DNA of 64,000 nucleotides, taken from Misgurnus anguillicaudatus. Lineage: Eukaryota > Chordata > Actinopteri > Cypriniformes > Cobitidae. Position 1 is the first letter of the stretch, and every line of letters starts with the position of its first letter. Of this stretch, positions 11,632-23,832 are shown in pieces. Position numbers and translations under genes: made by a program. The notes under the pieces are model-generated. The model was given only the letters and a program-made list of their open reading frames with translations, ran no database searches and was not told where the DNA came from. The stretch lies in NCBI RefSeq assembly GCF_027580225.2, contig NC_073361.2, forward strand, positions 23,950,001 through 24,014,000. The letters run 5' to 3'.

Positions 11632-12952
11632 AGCTGCAAGCAGCGATGGCGGGCCCTCGCACGTTATTTTACCGCTATACGATGCCTCCGAGAAAACGAT
11701 GCACGGTGAGCAAGTGCATCAAGTGGGTAAATATCAGTGGGCTATTTCATGTTGTTATTGACCCATTTGGGGACTGTAGGTAAAAGAAACCCCACATTTT
11801 AGACAAACGGGGGCGCTGGTGAGCCACTTAAGAGACACGCCTATGTCTGACCTTTTTGTGCACACTTAACAGTCGACAACTCTGATGTGTGTGCCAAGTT
11901 TTAGGTTAATCTAAGCACGCCAAGAGCCTTAAACATGCCTGAAATTAAAGTAAAATTTGACGCGTTGCCATGGGAACAGCTTTGGAGATATCAAAAATCC
12001 CTTCGCAATTTATCATCTACTATGCCTCGGCATCATGTTGTCCACTTTTGGTGTCAATCGCATGAAAATCCTAGAAGGAGTATTTAAAAGAACATTGGAT
12101 GGAACTGTCAAAAAAATCCACCTTTGTGACTGACACACTTCCTGGCACCTGGTGGTGGCGCTATACCCGAGACTCACAATAGGCACATCGATGCGTTCGG
12201 AATCTTCAGACGAACAAACGTCCTGCGTATCATTACAATAAGACATTTTTTGCCTTAGATATTAGACACTTCCTGTTTCTCTGATTTCGCCATGACTTTG
12301 TCGCTTCGCCATGGCAGAACCGTTCGAGATATCAAAAATCCCTTCGCAATTTAGCAAGTACAATGTCTTGACATCATGTTCACCGCGTTTGGTGTCAATC
12401 GCATAAATCCCCTAGGAGGAGTATTTAAAAGTTCATCACATGCGTTTTTGAAACAATCAAAAATGGCCGACTTCCTGTTGGGCGGAGCTAATAGGTTTAA
12501 GGGCGAAAGTTGTTCGAGTCGATGAGTTCTATATGTGTACCAACTCTCGTACATGTGTGTACATTTTTGCCCGATCTGTGCCCCAATGTTTGTTTTTGAA
12601 TTACAGGGGGCGCTACAGAGCTCCCTTGCCACGCCCGTGGTCCGGCCTTTGCCCGGACCTGATGGCCGATGACTCTGATGTCTGTGCAAAATTTCAAGAG
12701 TTTTTGAGTATGTTAAGGCCCCCAAATTGCCCCGAAACGTAAAAAAAAAAAATAAAAAAAAAAATAATAATAATAATAATAAAAATAATAATCCGAGCAA
12801 AAACAATAGGGCTTCGCACCTTTCGGTGCAGGCCATTCTGGCCTGCTCCTCGGTGCTCGGGCCCTAATAATAAACGAAGCAAAAACAATAGGGCTTTGCA
12901 CCCACGGTGCAGGCCATTCTGGCCTGCTCCTCGGTGCTCGGGCCCTAATTAA
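11632..12952 (+). mobile_element. Repeat unit 6 (eta, diverged sister family)
   Basis: The 5' tag continues GATGGCGGGCCCTCGCACG rather than GATGGAAGGGCCC. The body is clearly different (CGTTGCCATGGGAACAGC, GGTGGTGGCGCTATACCC, AGGGGGCGCTACAGAGC) but keeps the plan of the main family: CTTCGCAATTTATCA, AGGAGGAGTATTTAAAAG, ATGGCCGACTTCCTGT. It ends in A-rich and AAT sequence. Siblings are at 52,349 and 53,881. Confidence 0.85.
12795..12948 (+). repeat. Two tandem 3' terminal modules (long form)
   Basis: Both are long double-hairpin modules. The first has loop TTTC in GCACC-TTTC-GGTGC, the second loop CAC. The stems are identical, so loop sequence varies while pairing is kept. Confidence 0.8.
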
Positions 12953-14054
12953 AGCTGCAAGCAGCGATGGAAGGGCCCTCGCACGCATGTGCACCGCTAC
13001 ACTATGGCATTAGTAAAGCAGTGAACTAGGGGGATATGAATTAAAGTGGGTAAATATAGGTAGATATTCAAAGGGAAACTGATGTGCCACACCGCCTGTG
13101 TGCAGCAGGTGGCGCTATGACTGTACCTGATTATTGTTATATTGACGTGTTCAGGCCGGGACCCTTATCAAACATGTGAAGTCGGGGGCAGATCGAGGAA
13201 TGTATGCCTGAATTACAACAGCTTCCTGTTTCATGGTGAAACATCACACTTTGCCAGGCCGCCACGGACACGCCCTTCAACGAAAAGTCAAGATCTTCAC
13301 AATTTATCACCGCAAAGGGCTTAACATCAGTCTGATCAAATATGATGATGATTTGATTAAATCTCTAAGAGCAGTAAGTCACAGCGTAAAACATGGCATT
13401 TCCTGCTGCCTCTAGGTGGCGCTATGACTGAAGCTGAATATTGGCATTGAAATGTGTTCAGGCCAAGACTCGCATCAAACAGTGTGAAGTGTGTGGCAGA
13501 TTGGACATTGTATGCCTGAGTTATAACAACTTCCTGTTTCATGGCGAAAACGCTGAACTTTGTCAGGCCGCCACGGACACACCCTCCAACGAAAAGTCAA
13601 AAGCTCCGCAATTTAACATCGCAAAGGCCTTTAGATGAGATTGACCAAATATGATGACAGTCTGATAAAATCTCTAGGAGGAGTTCGTTAAAGTACGAAG
13701 GCTGGAAATGACCAAATTTGCACAGAAATCACAGTGAAAAATCAAAATGGCCGACTTCCTGTGGGGTTTAGAGCTTTGCTCCAAGAGACTTTTTTGTAGG
13801 TCTTGGGGTGATAGATGATCCTACCAAATTTCGTATCTGTACGTTTTTCGTAGTGGGGGGGCTGTTCTTTTGAAATTTTGCAGGTGGCGCTATTGAGCCA
13901 TTTCTACACGCCCACTTCTGGCGCCTATGCCAAATGTAAATTTTCGCCACTTCTGACGTGTGTGCAAAATTTCATGAGTTTTCGAGCATGTTTAGGCCCC
14001 TCAAAAATGCGATTCACTTTGGAGAAGAAACGGAATAATAATAATAATAATTAA
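12953..14054 (+). mobile_element. Repeat unit 7 (epsilon subtype, short leader-B-C-tail)
   Basis: This 1.1-kb short-form unit has a tail reading GAGAAGAAACGGAATAAT, shared with the units at 37,155 and 49,628. It has no 3' CTAA module before the next 5' tag. Confidence 0.85.
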
Positions 14055-15113
14055 AGCTGCAAGCAGCGATGGAAGGGCCCTCGCACGCATGTGCACCGCC
14101 ACCCTATGGCATTAGTTAAGCAGTGAACCAGGGGGATATGAATTAAAGTGGGTAAATACAGGTGGATATTCAAAGGACAAAAAATGTGCCACACCGCCTG
14201 TGTGCAGCAGGTGGCGCTATGACTGTACCTGATTATTGTTATATTGACGTGTTCAGGCCGGGACCCTTAACAAACTTGTGAAGTCGGGGGCAGATCGGAT
14301 AATGTATGCCTGAATTACAACAGCTTCCTGTTTCATGGTGAAATATCACACTTTGCCAGGCTGCCACAGACACGCCCTTCAACGAAAAGTCAAGATCTTC
14401 GTAATTTATCACGGCAAAGGGCTTAACATCAGTCTGACCAAATATGATGATGATTTGATTAAATCTCTAAGAGCAGTAAATCACAGCGTAAAACATGGCA
14501 TTTCCTGCTACCTCTAGGTGGCGCTATGACTGAAGCTGAATATTGGCATTAAAATGTGTTCAGGTCAAGACTCTTATCAAACATGTGAAGCGTGGGTCAG
14601 ATCGGACATTGTATGCCTGAGTTATAACAACTTCCTGTTTCATGGCGAAAATGTCGAACTTTGTCCGGCCGCCACGGACACACCCTCCAACGAAAAGTCA
14701 AGATCTCCGCAATTTAGCATCGCAAAAGCCTTTAGATGAGACTGACCAAATATGATAATGATCGGATTAAATCGCTAGGAGGAGTTCGTTAAAGTGCGAC
14801 GCTTGGAAATGTCAAAAAATGACAGAGAAAATTCAAAATGGCCGACTTCCTGTGGGGTTTAGAGCTTCGCTCCAAGAGACTTTTTTCTAGGTCTTGGGGT
14901 GCTTGATGTTCCTACCAAATTTCGTATCTGTATGTTTTTCGTAGTGGGGGGGCTGTTCTCTTGAAATTTTGCAGGTGGCGCTATCGAGCCATTTCTACAC
15001 GCCCACTTCTGACGCCTATACTACATGTAAATTTTCGCCACTTCTGACGCGTGTGCAAATTTTCATGAGTTTTCGGGTATGTTTAGGCCTTCAAAAATGC
15101 GATTCATTTCGGA

Positions 15114-15144
<31 letters not shown>

Positions 15145-15147
15145 TAA
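14055..15147 (+). mobile_element. Repeat unit 8 (epsilon subtype, short)
   Basis: This is a short-form leader-B-C-tail unit. The tail reads TTTCGGAATATAATAAT, shared only with the unit at 50,863. There is no 3' CTAA module. Confidence 0.85.
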
Positions 15148-16425
15148 AGCTGCAAGCAGCGATGGAAGGGCCCTCGCACGCATGTGCACCGCCACCCTAT
15201 GGCATTAGTAAAGCAGTAAACCGGGGGGTATGAATTAAATTGGGTAAATACAGGTGAATATTCAAAGGGAAACTGATGTGCCACACTGCCTGTGTGCAGC
15301 AGGTGGCGCTATGACGGTACCTGATTATTGTTATATTGACGTGTTCAGGCCGGGACCCTTATCAAACGTGTGAAGTCTGGAGTAGATCAAACAATGTATG
15401 CCTGAATTACAACAGCTTCCTGTTTCATGGTGAAACATCACACTTTGCCAGGCTGCCACGGACACGCCCTTTAACGAAAAGTCAAGATCTTCGCAATTTA
15501 TCATCGCAAAGGGCTTAAAATCTGTCTGACCAAATATGATGATGATTTTATTAAATCTCTAAGAGCAGTAAATCACAGCGTAAAACATGGCATTTCCTGC
15601 TACCTCTAGGTGGCGCTATGACTGAAGCTGAATATTGGCATTGAAATGTGTTCAGGCCAAGACTCTTATCAAACATTTGAAGTGTGTGCCAAATTGGACA
15701 TTGTATGCCTTAGTTATAACAACTTCCTGTTTCATGGCGAAAACGCTGAACTTTGTCAGGCCGCCACGGACACACCCTCCAACGAAAAGTCAAAAGCTCC
15801 GCAATTTAACATCGCAAAGGCCTTTAGATGAGATTGACCAAATATGATAATGATCTGATAAAATCTCTAGGAGGAGTTTGTTAAAGTACGACGCTTGGAA
15901 ATGTCAAAAAATGACAGAGAAAATTAAAAATGGCTGACTTCCTGTGGGGTTTAGAGCTTAGCTCCAAGAGACTTTATTGAAGGTCTTGGGGTCATAGATA
16001 ACCCTACCAAATTTCGTATCTGTACGTTTTTCGTAGTGGGGGGGCTGTTCTCTTGAAATTTTGCAGGTGGCGCTATCGAGCCATTTTTATACGCCCACTT
16101 CTGACACCTATACTACATGTAAATTTTCGCCACTTCTGACGCGTGTGTAAATTTTCATGAGTTTTCGGGTATGTTTAGGCCCTCAAAAATGCGATCCATT
16201 TCGGAGAAGAAGAAGAAGAAGAAGAAGAAGAAGAAGAAGAAGAAAAATAATAATAAACGGAGCAAAAACAATAGGGCTTTGCACCCACGGTGCAGGCCAT
16301 TCTGGCCTGCTCCTCGGTGCTCGGGCCCTAATAATAATAATAATAAACGAAGCAAAAACAATAGGGCTTTGCACCCACGGTGCAGGCCATTCTGGCCTGC
16401 TCCTCGGTGCTCGGGCCCTAATTAA
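15148..16425 (+). mobile_element. Repeat unit 9 (epsilon subtype, short)
   Basis: This short-form unit has a tail of about 13 GAA, three AAT and two long-form 3' modules. Confidence 0.85.
16260..16421 (+). repeat. Two tandem long-form 3' terminal modules
   Basis: The two modules are nearly identical double-hairpin copies separated by AAT repeats. The second starts GAAGC instead of GAGC. Confidence 0.8.
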
Positions 16426-17585
16426 AGCTGCAAGCAGCGATGGAAGGGCCCTCGCACGCATGTGCACCGCCACCCTATGGCATTAGTAAAGCAGTGAACC
16501 AGGGCGATATGAATTAAAATGGGTAAATATAGGTGGATATTTAAAGGAACTTTGATGTGCCACACCTCTTGTGTGCAGCAGGTGGCGCTGTGACTGTAAC
16601 TGATTGTTGTTATATTGATGTGTTCAGGCCGTGACCCTTATCAAAAGTGTAAAGTATAGGGCAGATCGGACAATGTATGCCTGAATTACAACAGCTTCCT
16701 GTTTCATGGCGAAATATCACACTTTGCCAGGCTGCCATGGACACACCCTTCAAAGAAAAGTCAAGATCTTCGCAATTTATCACAGCAAAGGGCTTAACAT
16801 CAATCTGACCAAATATGATGATGATTTGATTAAATCTCTAAGAGCAGTAAATCACAGCGTAAAACATGGCATTTCCTGCTACTTCTAGGTGGCGCTATGA
16901 CTGATGTTGAATATTGGCATTAAAATGTGTTCAGGTCAAGACCCTTATCAAACATGTGAAGCGTGGGGCAGATTGGACATTGTATGCCTGAGTTATAACA
17001 ACTTCCTGTTTCATGGCGAAAATGCTGAACTTTGTCAGGCCGCCACGGACACACCCTCCAACGAAAAGTCAAGATCTCCGCAATTTAACATCGCAAAGGC
17101 CTTTAGATGAGACTGACCAAATATGATAATGATCGGATTAAATCGCTAGGAGGAGTTCGTTAAAGTACGACGCTTGGAAATGTCAAAAAATGACACAGAA
17201 AATTCAAAATGGCCGACTTCCTGTGGGGTTTAGAGCTTAGCTCCAAGAGACTTTTTTGTAGGTCTTGGGGTGCTAGATGATCCTACCAAATTTCGTATCT
17301 GTAAATTTTTCGTAGTGGGGGGGCTGTTCTCTTGAAATTTTGCAGGTGGCGCTATCGAGCCATTTCTACACGCCCAGTTCTGACGCCTATACTACATGTA
17401 AATTTTCGCCACTTCTGACGCGTGTGCAAATTTTCATGAGTTTTCGGGTATGTTTAGGCCCTCAAAAATGCGATCCATTTCGGAGAAGAAGAAGAAGAAG
17501 AAGAAGAAGAAGAAGAAGAAAAATAATAATAATAATAAACGGAGCAAAAACAATAGGGTCCTCACACCCTGGTGTGCTCGGGCCC

Positions 17586-17628
<43 letters not shown>

Positions 17629-17732
17629 CCGAGCAAAAACAATAGGGTCCTCGCACCCCGGTGTGCTCGGGCCCTAATAAACGGAGCAAAAACAATAGGG
17701 TCCTCACACTTGTGTGCTCGGGCCCTAATTAA
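16426..17732 (+). mobile_element. Repeat unit 10 (epsilon subtype, short)
   Basis: This short-form unit carries three 3' modules after about 12 GAA and an AAT run. The first motif after the leader is GCAGCAGGTGGCGCTGTGAC. Confidence 0.85.
17542..17728 (+). repeat. Three tandem 3' terminal modules
   Basis: The hairpins are CACACC-CT-GGTGTG, then GCACC-CC-GGTGT, then CACAC-TT-GTGTG. All three end CTCGGGCCCTAA. A run of about 13 AAT separates the first two. Confidence 0.8.
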
Positions 17733-19704
17733 AGCTGCAAGCAGCGATGGAAGGGCCCTCGCACGCATTTGCACCGCCACCCTATGGCCTTAGTAAAGCT
17801 GTGAACCAGGGGGATATGCATTTAAGTGGGTAAATATAGGTGGACATTCAAAAGAACTTTGATTTGTAACACAGTGTAAAACCTGACATTTCCTGCTGCC
17901 AGCAGGTGGCGCTACAACTTTTATTGAATATTGCCATGTTGATTTGTTCAGGCCAGGACACTTATCAAACATGTGACCCGTTGGTCAGATTAGACATTGT
18001 AAGCCTGAGTTACAACAACTTCCTGTTTTATGGCGAAAAACCAACATTGGGCAGGCTGCCACGGACACACCTTCCAATGAAAACTCAAGATCTCCGCAAT
18101 TTAGCATCGCAAAGGCCTTTAGATGACACGAACGAAATATGGTTTTAATCTAATGAAATCTGTAGGAAGAGTTCATTAAAGTCCGAAGCCCAGAAATAGC
18201 AAAATTTGCACTCAAATTAAAGAGGAAATTTAAAATGGCTGACTTCCTGTGGGGTAAAGAGCTTGGCTCCAAGAGACTTTTTTGTATGTCTTGGGGTGAT
18301 ACATGATCCTACCACATGTCGTATCTGTACGTTTAATGTAGCGGGGGGGCTGCTCTCTTGAATTTTTGTAGGTGGCGCTATAGAGCCATTTTTACCTCCC
18401 CCCAGTTCTGAACCCTATATCACATGAAAATTTTCACCACCTTTGACATGTGTGCAACGTTTCATGACTTTTTGAGCTCGTTTAGGCTGTCAAAAATGCG
18501 ATGAATTTAACAATGTTTTGCGAGGCCGCCACGGACACGCCCTTTAACGAAAAGTCAAGGTCTTCGCTATTTATCATCACACAAGGTCTTGAGATTAGAC
18601 TGATGAAATATGATGTTGATATAATCAAATCTCCAAGAGCAGTAAGTCACAGCATAAAAGGTTGTATTTCCTGCTGCCTCTAGGTGGCGCTATGACTGTT
18701 ACTGAATTATTCCATGTTGATGTGTTCAGGCCGGGAACTTTATCAAACGTGTGAAGTTGGGGGCAGATCGGACCATGTATGTCTGAATTACAACAGCTTC
18801 CTGTTTCATGGTGAAACATCACACTTTGGCAGGAACACCACGGACACGCCCTCCAACGAAAAGTCAAGATCTTTGCAATTTATAACCGCAAAGGGCTTAA
18901 CATCAGTCTGACCAAATATGATGATGATTTGATTAAATCTCTAAGAGTAGTAAATCACAGCGTAAAACATGGTATTTCCTCCTACCTCTAGGTGGCGCTA
19001 TGAGTGAAGCTGAATATTGGCATTGAAATGTGTTCAGGCCAAGACCCTTATCAAACATGTGAAGCGTGGGGCAGATTGGACATTGTATGCCTGAGTTACA
19101 GCCACTTCCTGCTTCATGGCGAAAATGCCGAAATTTGTCAGGCCGCCACGGACACACCCTCCAACGAAAAGTCAAGATCTCCGCAATTTAACATTGCAAA
19201 GGCCTTTAGATGAGACTGACCAAATATGACGATGATCGGATTAAATCTGTAGGAGGAGTTCGTTAAAGTACAAAGCCTGGAAATGCCAAAATTTGCTCAG
19301 AAATCACAGTGAAAATTCAAAATGGCCGACTTCCTGTGGGGTTTACAGCTTCCCTCCAAGAGACTTTTTTGTAGGTCTTGGGGTGATAGATGATCCTACC
19401 AAATTTCGTATCTGTACGTTTTTCGTAGCGGGGGGGCTGTTCTCTTGAAATTTTGCAGGTGGCGCTATCGAGCCATTTCTACACGCCCACTTCTGGCGCC
19501 TATGCCACATGTAAATTTTCGCCACTTCTGACATGTGTGCAAAATTTCATGAGTTTTCGAGCATGTTTCGCCCCTCAAAAATGCGATTCACTTTGGAGAA
19601 GAAGAAGAATAAATAATAATAATAAACCGAGCAAAAACAATAGGGCTTTGCACCCACGGTGCAGGCCATTCTGGCCTGCTCCTCGGTGCTCGGGCGCGAA
19701 TTAA
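17733..19704 (+). mobile_element. Repeat unit 11 (diverged gamma-like unit lacking the first B module)
   Basis: After the leader the text passes from AGAACTTTGATTTGTAACAC directly into the end of a B module (GTGTAAAACCTGACATTTCC), so about 300 bp found in gamma units is absent. The following C module has many private differences. The single 3' module ends CGGGCGCGAATT, a mutated form of CGGGCCCTAATT. Confidence 0.8.
17899..17914 (+). promoter_or_regulatory. CTCF-like core motif
   Basis: CCAGCAGGTGGCGCTA fits every position of the 16-base CTCF core. It is preserved even though this unit is one of the more diverged copies. Confidence 0.5.
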
Positions 19705-21883
19705 AACAGCAAGCAGTGATGGTAGGGCCCTCGCACACATGTGCACCGCCACTCTATGGCCTTAGTAAAGCAATGAAACCAGGGGGATTGAAATTTCCGT
19801 GGATAAATATAGGTGGATATTCAAAGGAACTTTGAAGTGCCACTACCTCCTTTATGCAGCAGGTGGCGCTATGATTGTAATTGATTGTTGTAACATTGAT
19901 GTGTTGAGGCCAGGACCCTTGTCAAACGTATGATGTCTGTGACAGGTCAGACATTGCATGTCTGAGTAACAACAGCTTTCTCATGGCGAAAAATCAAACT
20001 TTGACAGGCCACAACGGACACGCCCCTTTAACGAAATGTCAAGATCTTCACAATTTATCATTGTGAAGTCCCTAAGTTCAGACTGACCAAATATGATGAT
20101 GATCTGAATACATTTCAATGAGCAGTACATCACAGTGTAAAACATGTCATTTCCTGCTTCCAGCAGGTGGCGCTATAACTTTTACTGAATTATTGCCATG
20201 TTGATGTGTTCAGGACAGGACAATTATCAAACTTGTGAAGCGTGGGTCAGATTGGACATTTTAAACCTGAGTTAGAACAACTTCCTGTTTCATTGAGAAA
20301 CACAGAAATTTGGCAAGCCGCCACGTACACACCCTCCATTGAAAGTGTCAAGATCTCAGCAATTTAGCATTGCAAAGGCCTTTAGATGACACAGACCAAA
20401 TATGATGATTATCTGATTAAATTTATAGGAGGAGTTTGTTAAAATACGAAGGCCAGAAATGGCAAAATTTGCACTCAAATTACAGAGAAAATTCAAAATG
20501 GCTGACTTCCTGTGGGGTTTAGAGCTTTGCTCCAAGAGACTTTTTTGTAGGTCTTGGGGTGATACATGATCCTACCGCATTTCGTATCTGTGCGATTAAC
20601 GTAGCGGGGGGGCTGCTCTATTGAATTTTTGTAGGTGGCGCTATAGAGCCATTTTAACACCCCAAGTTCTGAAGCCTATATCACATGAAAATATTCGCCA
20701 CTTTTGACACGTGTGCAACGTTTCATGACTTTTTGAGCTCGTTTAGGCTGTCAAAAATGGGATTCATTTAGCGATACTTTGCGAGGCCGCAACGGACACG
20801 CCCTTTAACGAAAAGTCAAGGTCGTTGCTATTTATCATCACACAAGGTCTTGAGATTAGACTGATGAAATATGATGTTGATATGGTTAAATCTCTAAGAG
20901 CAGTAAGTCACAGCATAAAAGGTGGTATTTCCTGCTGCCTCTAGGTGGCGCTATGACTGATACTGAATTATGCCATGTTGATGTGTTCAGGCCGGGACCC
21001 TTATGAAACGTGTGAAGTTGGGGGCAGATCGGACTATGTATGTCTGAATTACAACAGCTTCCTGTTTCATGGTGAAACATCACACTTTGCCAGGCCGCCA
21101 CGGACACGCCCTTCAACGAAAAGTCAAGATCTTTGCAATTTATCACCGCAACAGGCTTAACATCAGTCAGACCAAATATGATGATGATTTGATTAAATCT
21201 CTAAGAGCAGTAAATCACAGCGTAAAACATGGTATTTCCTCCTACCTCTAGGTGGCGCTATGAGTGAAGTTGAATATTGGCATTGAAATGTGTTCAGGCC
21301 AAGACCCTTATCAAACGTATGAAGCGTGGGGCAGATTGGACATTGTATGCCTGAGTTAGAGCCACTTCCTGTTTCATGGCGAAAATGCAGAAATTTGTCA
21401 GGCCGCCACGGACACACCCTCCAACGAAAAGTCAAGATCTCCGCAATTTAACATCGCAAAGGCCTTTAGATGAGATTGACCAAATATGACGATGATCGGA
21501 TTAAATCTGTAGGAGGAGTTCGTTAAAGTATGAAGCCTGGAAATGACCAAATTTGCACAAAAATCAAGGCAAAAATTCAAAATGGCGGACTTCCTGTTGG
21601 GTTTAGAGCTTCGCTCCAAGAGACTTTTTTGTAGGTCTTGGGGTGATAGATGATCCTACCAAATTTCGTATCTGTACGTTTTTCGTAGCGGGGGGGCTGT
21701 TCTCTTGAAATTTTGCAGGTGGCGCTATCGAGCCATTTCTACACGCCCACTTCTGGCGCCTATACCACATGTAAATTTTCGCCACTTCTGACATGTGTGC
21801 AAAATTTCATGAGTTTTCGAGCATGTTTCGCCCCTCAAAAATGCGATTCACTTTGGAGAAGAAGAAGAATAAATAATAATTAA
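19705..21883 (+). mobile_element. Repeat unit 12 (gamma subtype)
   Basis: This unit is a sibling of the ones at 7,490 and 28,823. Its 5' hairpin reads ACAGC-AA-GCAGT with one mismatched pair. The tail is GAAGAAGAAGAATAA plus AAT, without a 3' CTAA module. Confidence 0.85.
20160..20175 (+). promoter_or_regulatory. CTCF-like core motif in gamma unit
   Basis: CCAGCAGGTGGCGCTA is a full match to the 16-base CTCF core, at the homologous position to 7,944 and 10,220. Confidence 0.5.
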
Positions 21884-23832
21884 AGCTGCAAGCAGCGATG
21901 GAAGGGCCCTCGCACGCATGTGCACCGCTACCCTATGCTATTATTAAAGCAGTTAACCAGGGGGATCTTAATTATAGTGGGCAAATATAGGTGGATATTC
22001 AAAGGGAAACTGATGTGCCACACCGCCTGTGTGCAGCAGGTGGCGCTGTGACTGTAACTGATTGTTGTTATATTAATGTGTTCAGGCCGGGACCCTTATC
22101 AAAAGTGTGAAGTATAGGGCAGATCGGATAATGTATGCCTGAATTGCAACAGATTCCTGTTTCATGGCGAAACATCACTCTTTGCCAGGCCGTCACGGAC
22201 ACGCCCTTCAACGAAAAGTCAAGATCTTCGTAATTTTTCATCGCAAAGGGCTTAAGATCAGTCTCACCTGATATGATAATGATTTGATTAAATCTCTGAG
22301 AACAGTAAATCACAGTATAAAACAAGGCCTTTCCTGCTACCTTTAGGTGGCGCTAGGACTGAAGCTGAATATTGGCATTGAAATGTGTTCAGGCCAAGAC
22401 CCTTATCAAACATGTGAAGCGTGGGGCAGATTGGACATTGTATGCCTTAGTTATAAAAACGTCCTGTTTCATGGCGAAAACGCTGATATTTGGCAGGTCG
22501 CCACGGACACACCCTCCAACGAAAAGTCAAAAGCTCCGCAATTTAACATCGCAAAGGCCTTTAGATGAGATTGACCAAATATGATGACGATCTATTAAAA
22601 TCTCTAGGAGGAGTTCGTTAAAGTACGAAGCCTGGAAATGACAAAATTTGCACATAAATTACAGCAAAAATTCAAAATGGACGACTTCCTGTGGGGTTTA
22701 GAGCTTCGCTCCAAGAGACTTTTTGGTAGGTCTTGGGGTGATAGATGACCCTACCAAATTTCGTTTCTGTAGGTTTTTCGTAGTGGGGGGGCTGTTCTCT
22801 TGAAATTTTGCAGGTGGCGCTATTGAGCCATTTCTACACGCCCACTTCTGGCGCCTATGCCACGTGTAAATTTTTGCCACTTCTGACGTGTGTGCAACGT
22901 TTTATGACTTTTTGAGCTTGTTTAGCCTGTCAAAAATGCGATTCATTTAGCGATACTTTGCGAGGCTGCCACGGACACGCCCTTTAATGAAAAGTCAAGG
23001 CCGTTGCTCTTTATCATCACACAAGGTCTTGAGATTACACTGGTGAAATATGATGTTGATATGTTTAAATCTCTAAGAGCAGTAAGACACAGCATAAAAC
23101 ATGGTATTTCCTGCTGCCTCTAGGTGGCGCTATGAGTGTTACTGAATTATGCCATGTTGATGTGTTCAGGCCAGGACCCTTATCAAACGTGTGAAATCAG
23201 GGGCAGATCGGACAACGTATGCCTGAATTACATCAGCTTCCTGTTTCATGGCGAAACATCAAAATTTCCCAGGCCGCCAAGGACACGCCCTCCAACGAAA
23301 AGTCAAAAGCTCCGCAATTTAGCATCGCAAAGGCCTTTAGATGATACTGACCAAATATGATGATGATCAGAGTAAATCTCTAGGAGGAGTTCGTTAAAGT
23401 ACGACGCTTGGAAATGTCCAAAAATGACAGAGAAAATTCAAAATGGCCGACTTCCTGTGGGGTTTAGAGGTTCGCTCCAAGAGACTTTTTTGTAGGTCTT
23501 GGAGTGATAGATGATCCTACCAAATTTCGTATCTGTACGTTTTTCGTAGTGGGGGGGCTGTTCTCTTGAAATTTTGCAGGTGGCGCTATCGAGCCATTTT
23601 TACACGCCCACTTCTGACGCCTATACTACATGTAAATTTTCGCCACTTCTGACGCGTGTGCAAATTTTCATGAGTTTTCGGGTATGTTTAGGCCCTCAAA
23701 AATGCGATCCATTTCGGAGAAGAAGAAGAAGAAGAAGAAGAAGAAGAAGAAGAAGAAGAAAAATAATAATAATAATAAACGGAGCAAAAACAATAGGGTC
23801 CTCACACCCTGGTGTGCTCGGGCCCTAATTAA
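21884..23832 (+). mobile_element. Repeat unit 13 (alpha subtype)
   Basis: This unit is nearly identical to the next unit (23,833) and to 35,206-37,154. The tail has about 15 GAA, an AAT run and one 3' module. Confidence 0.85.
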
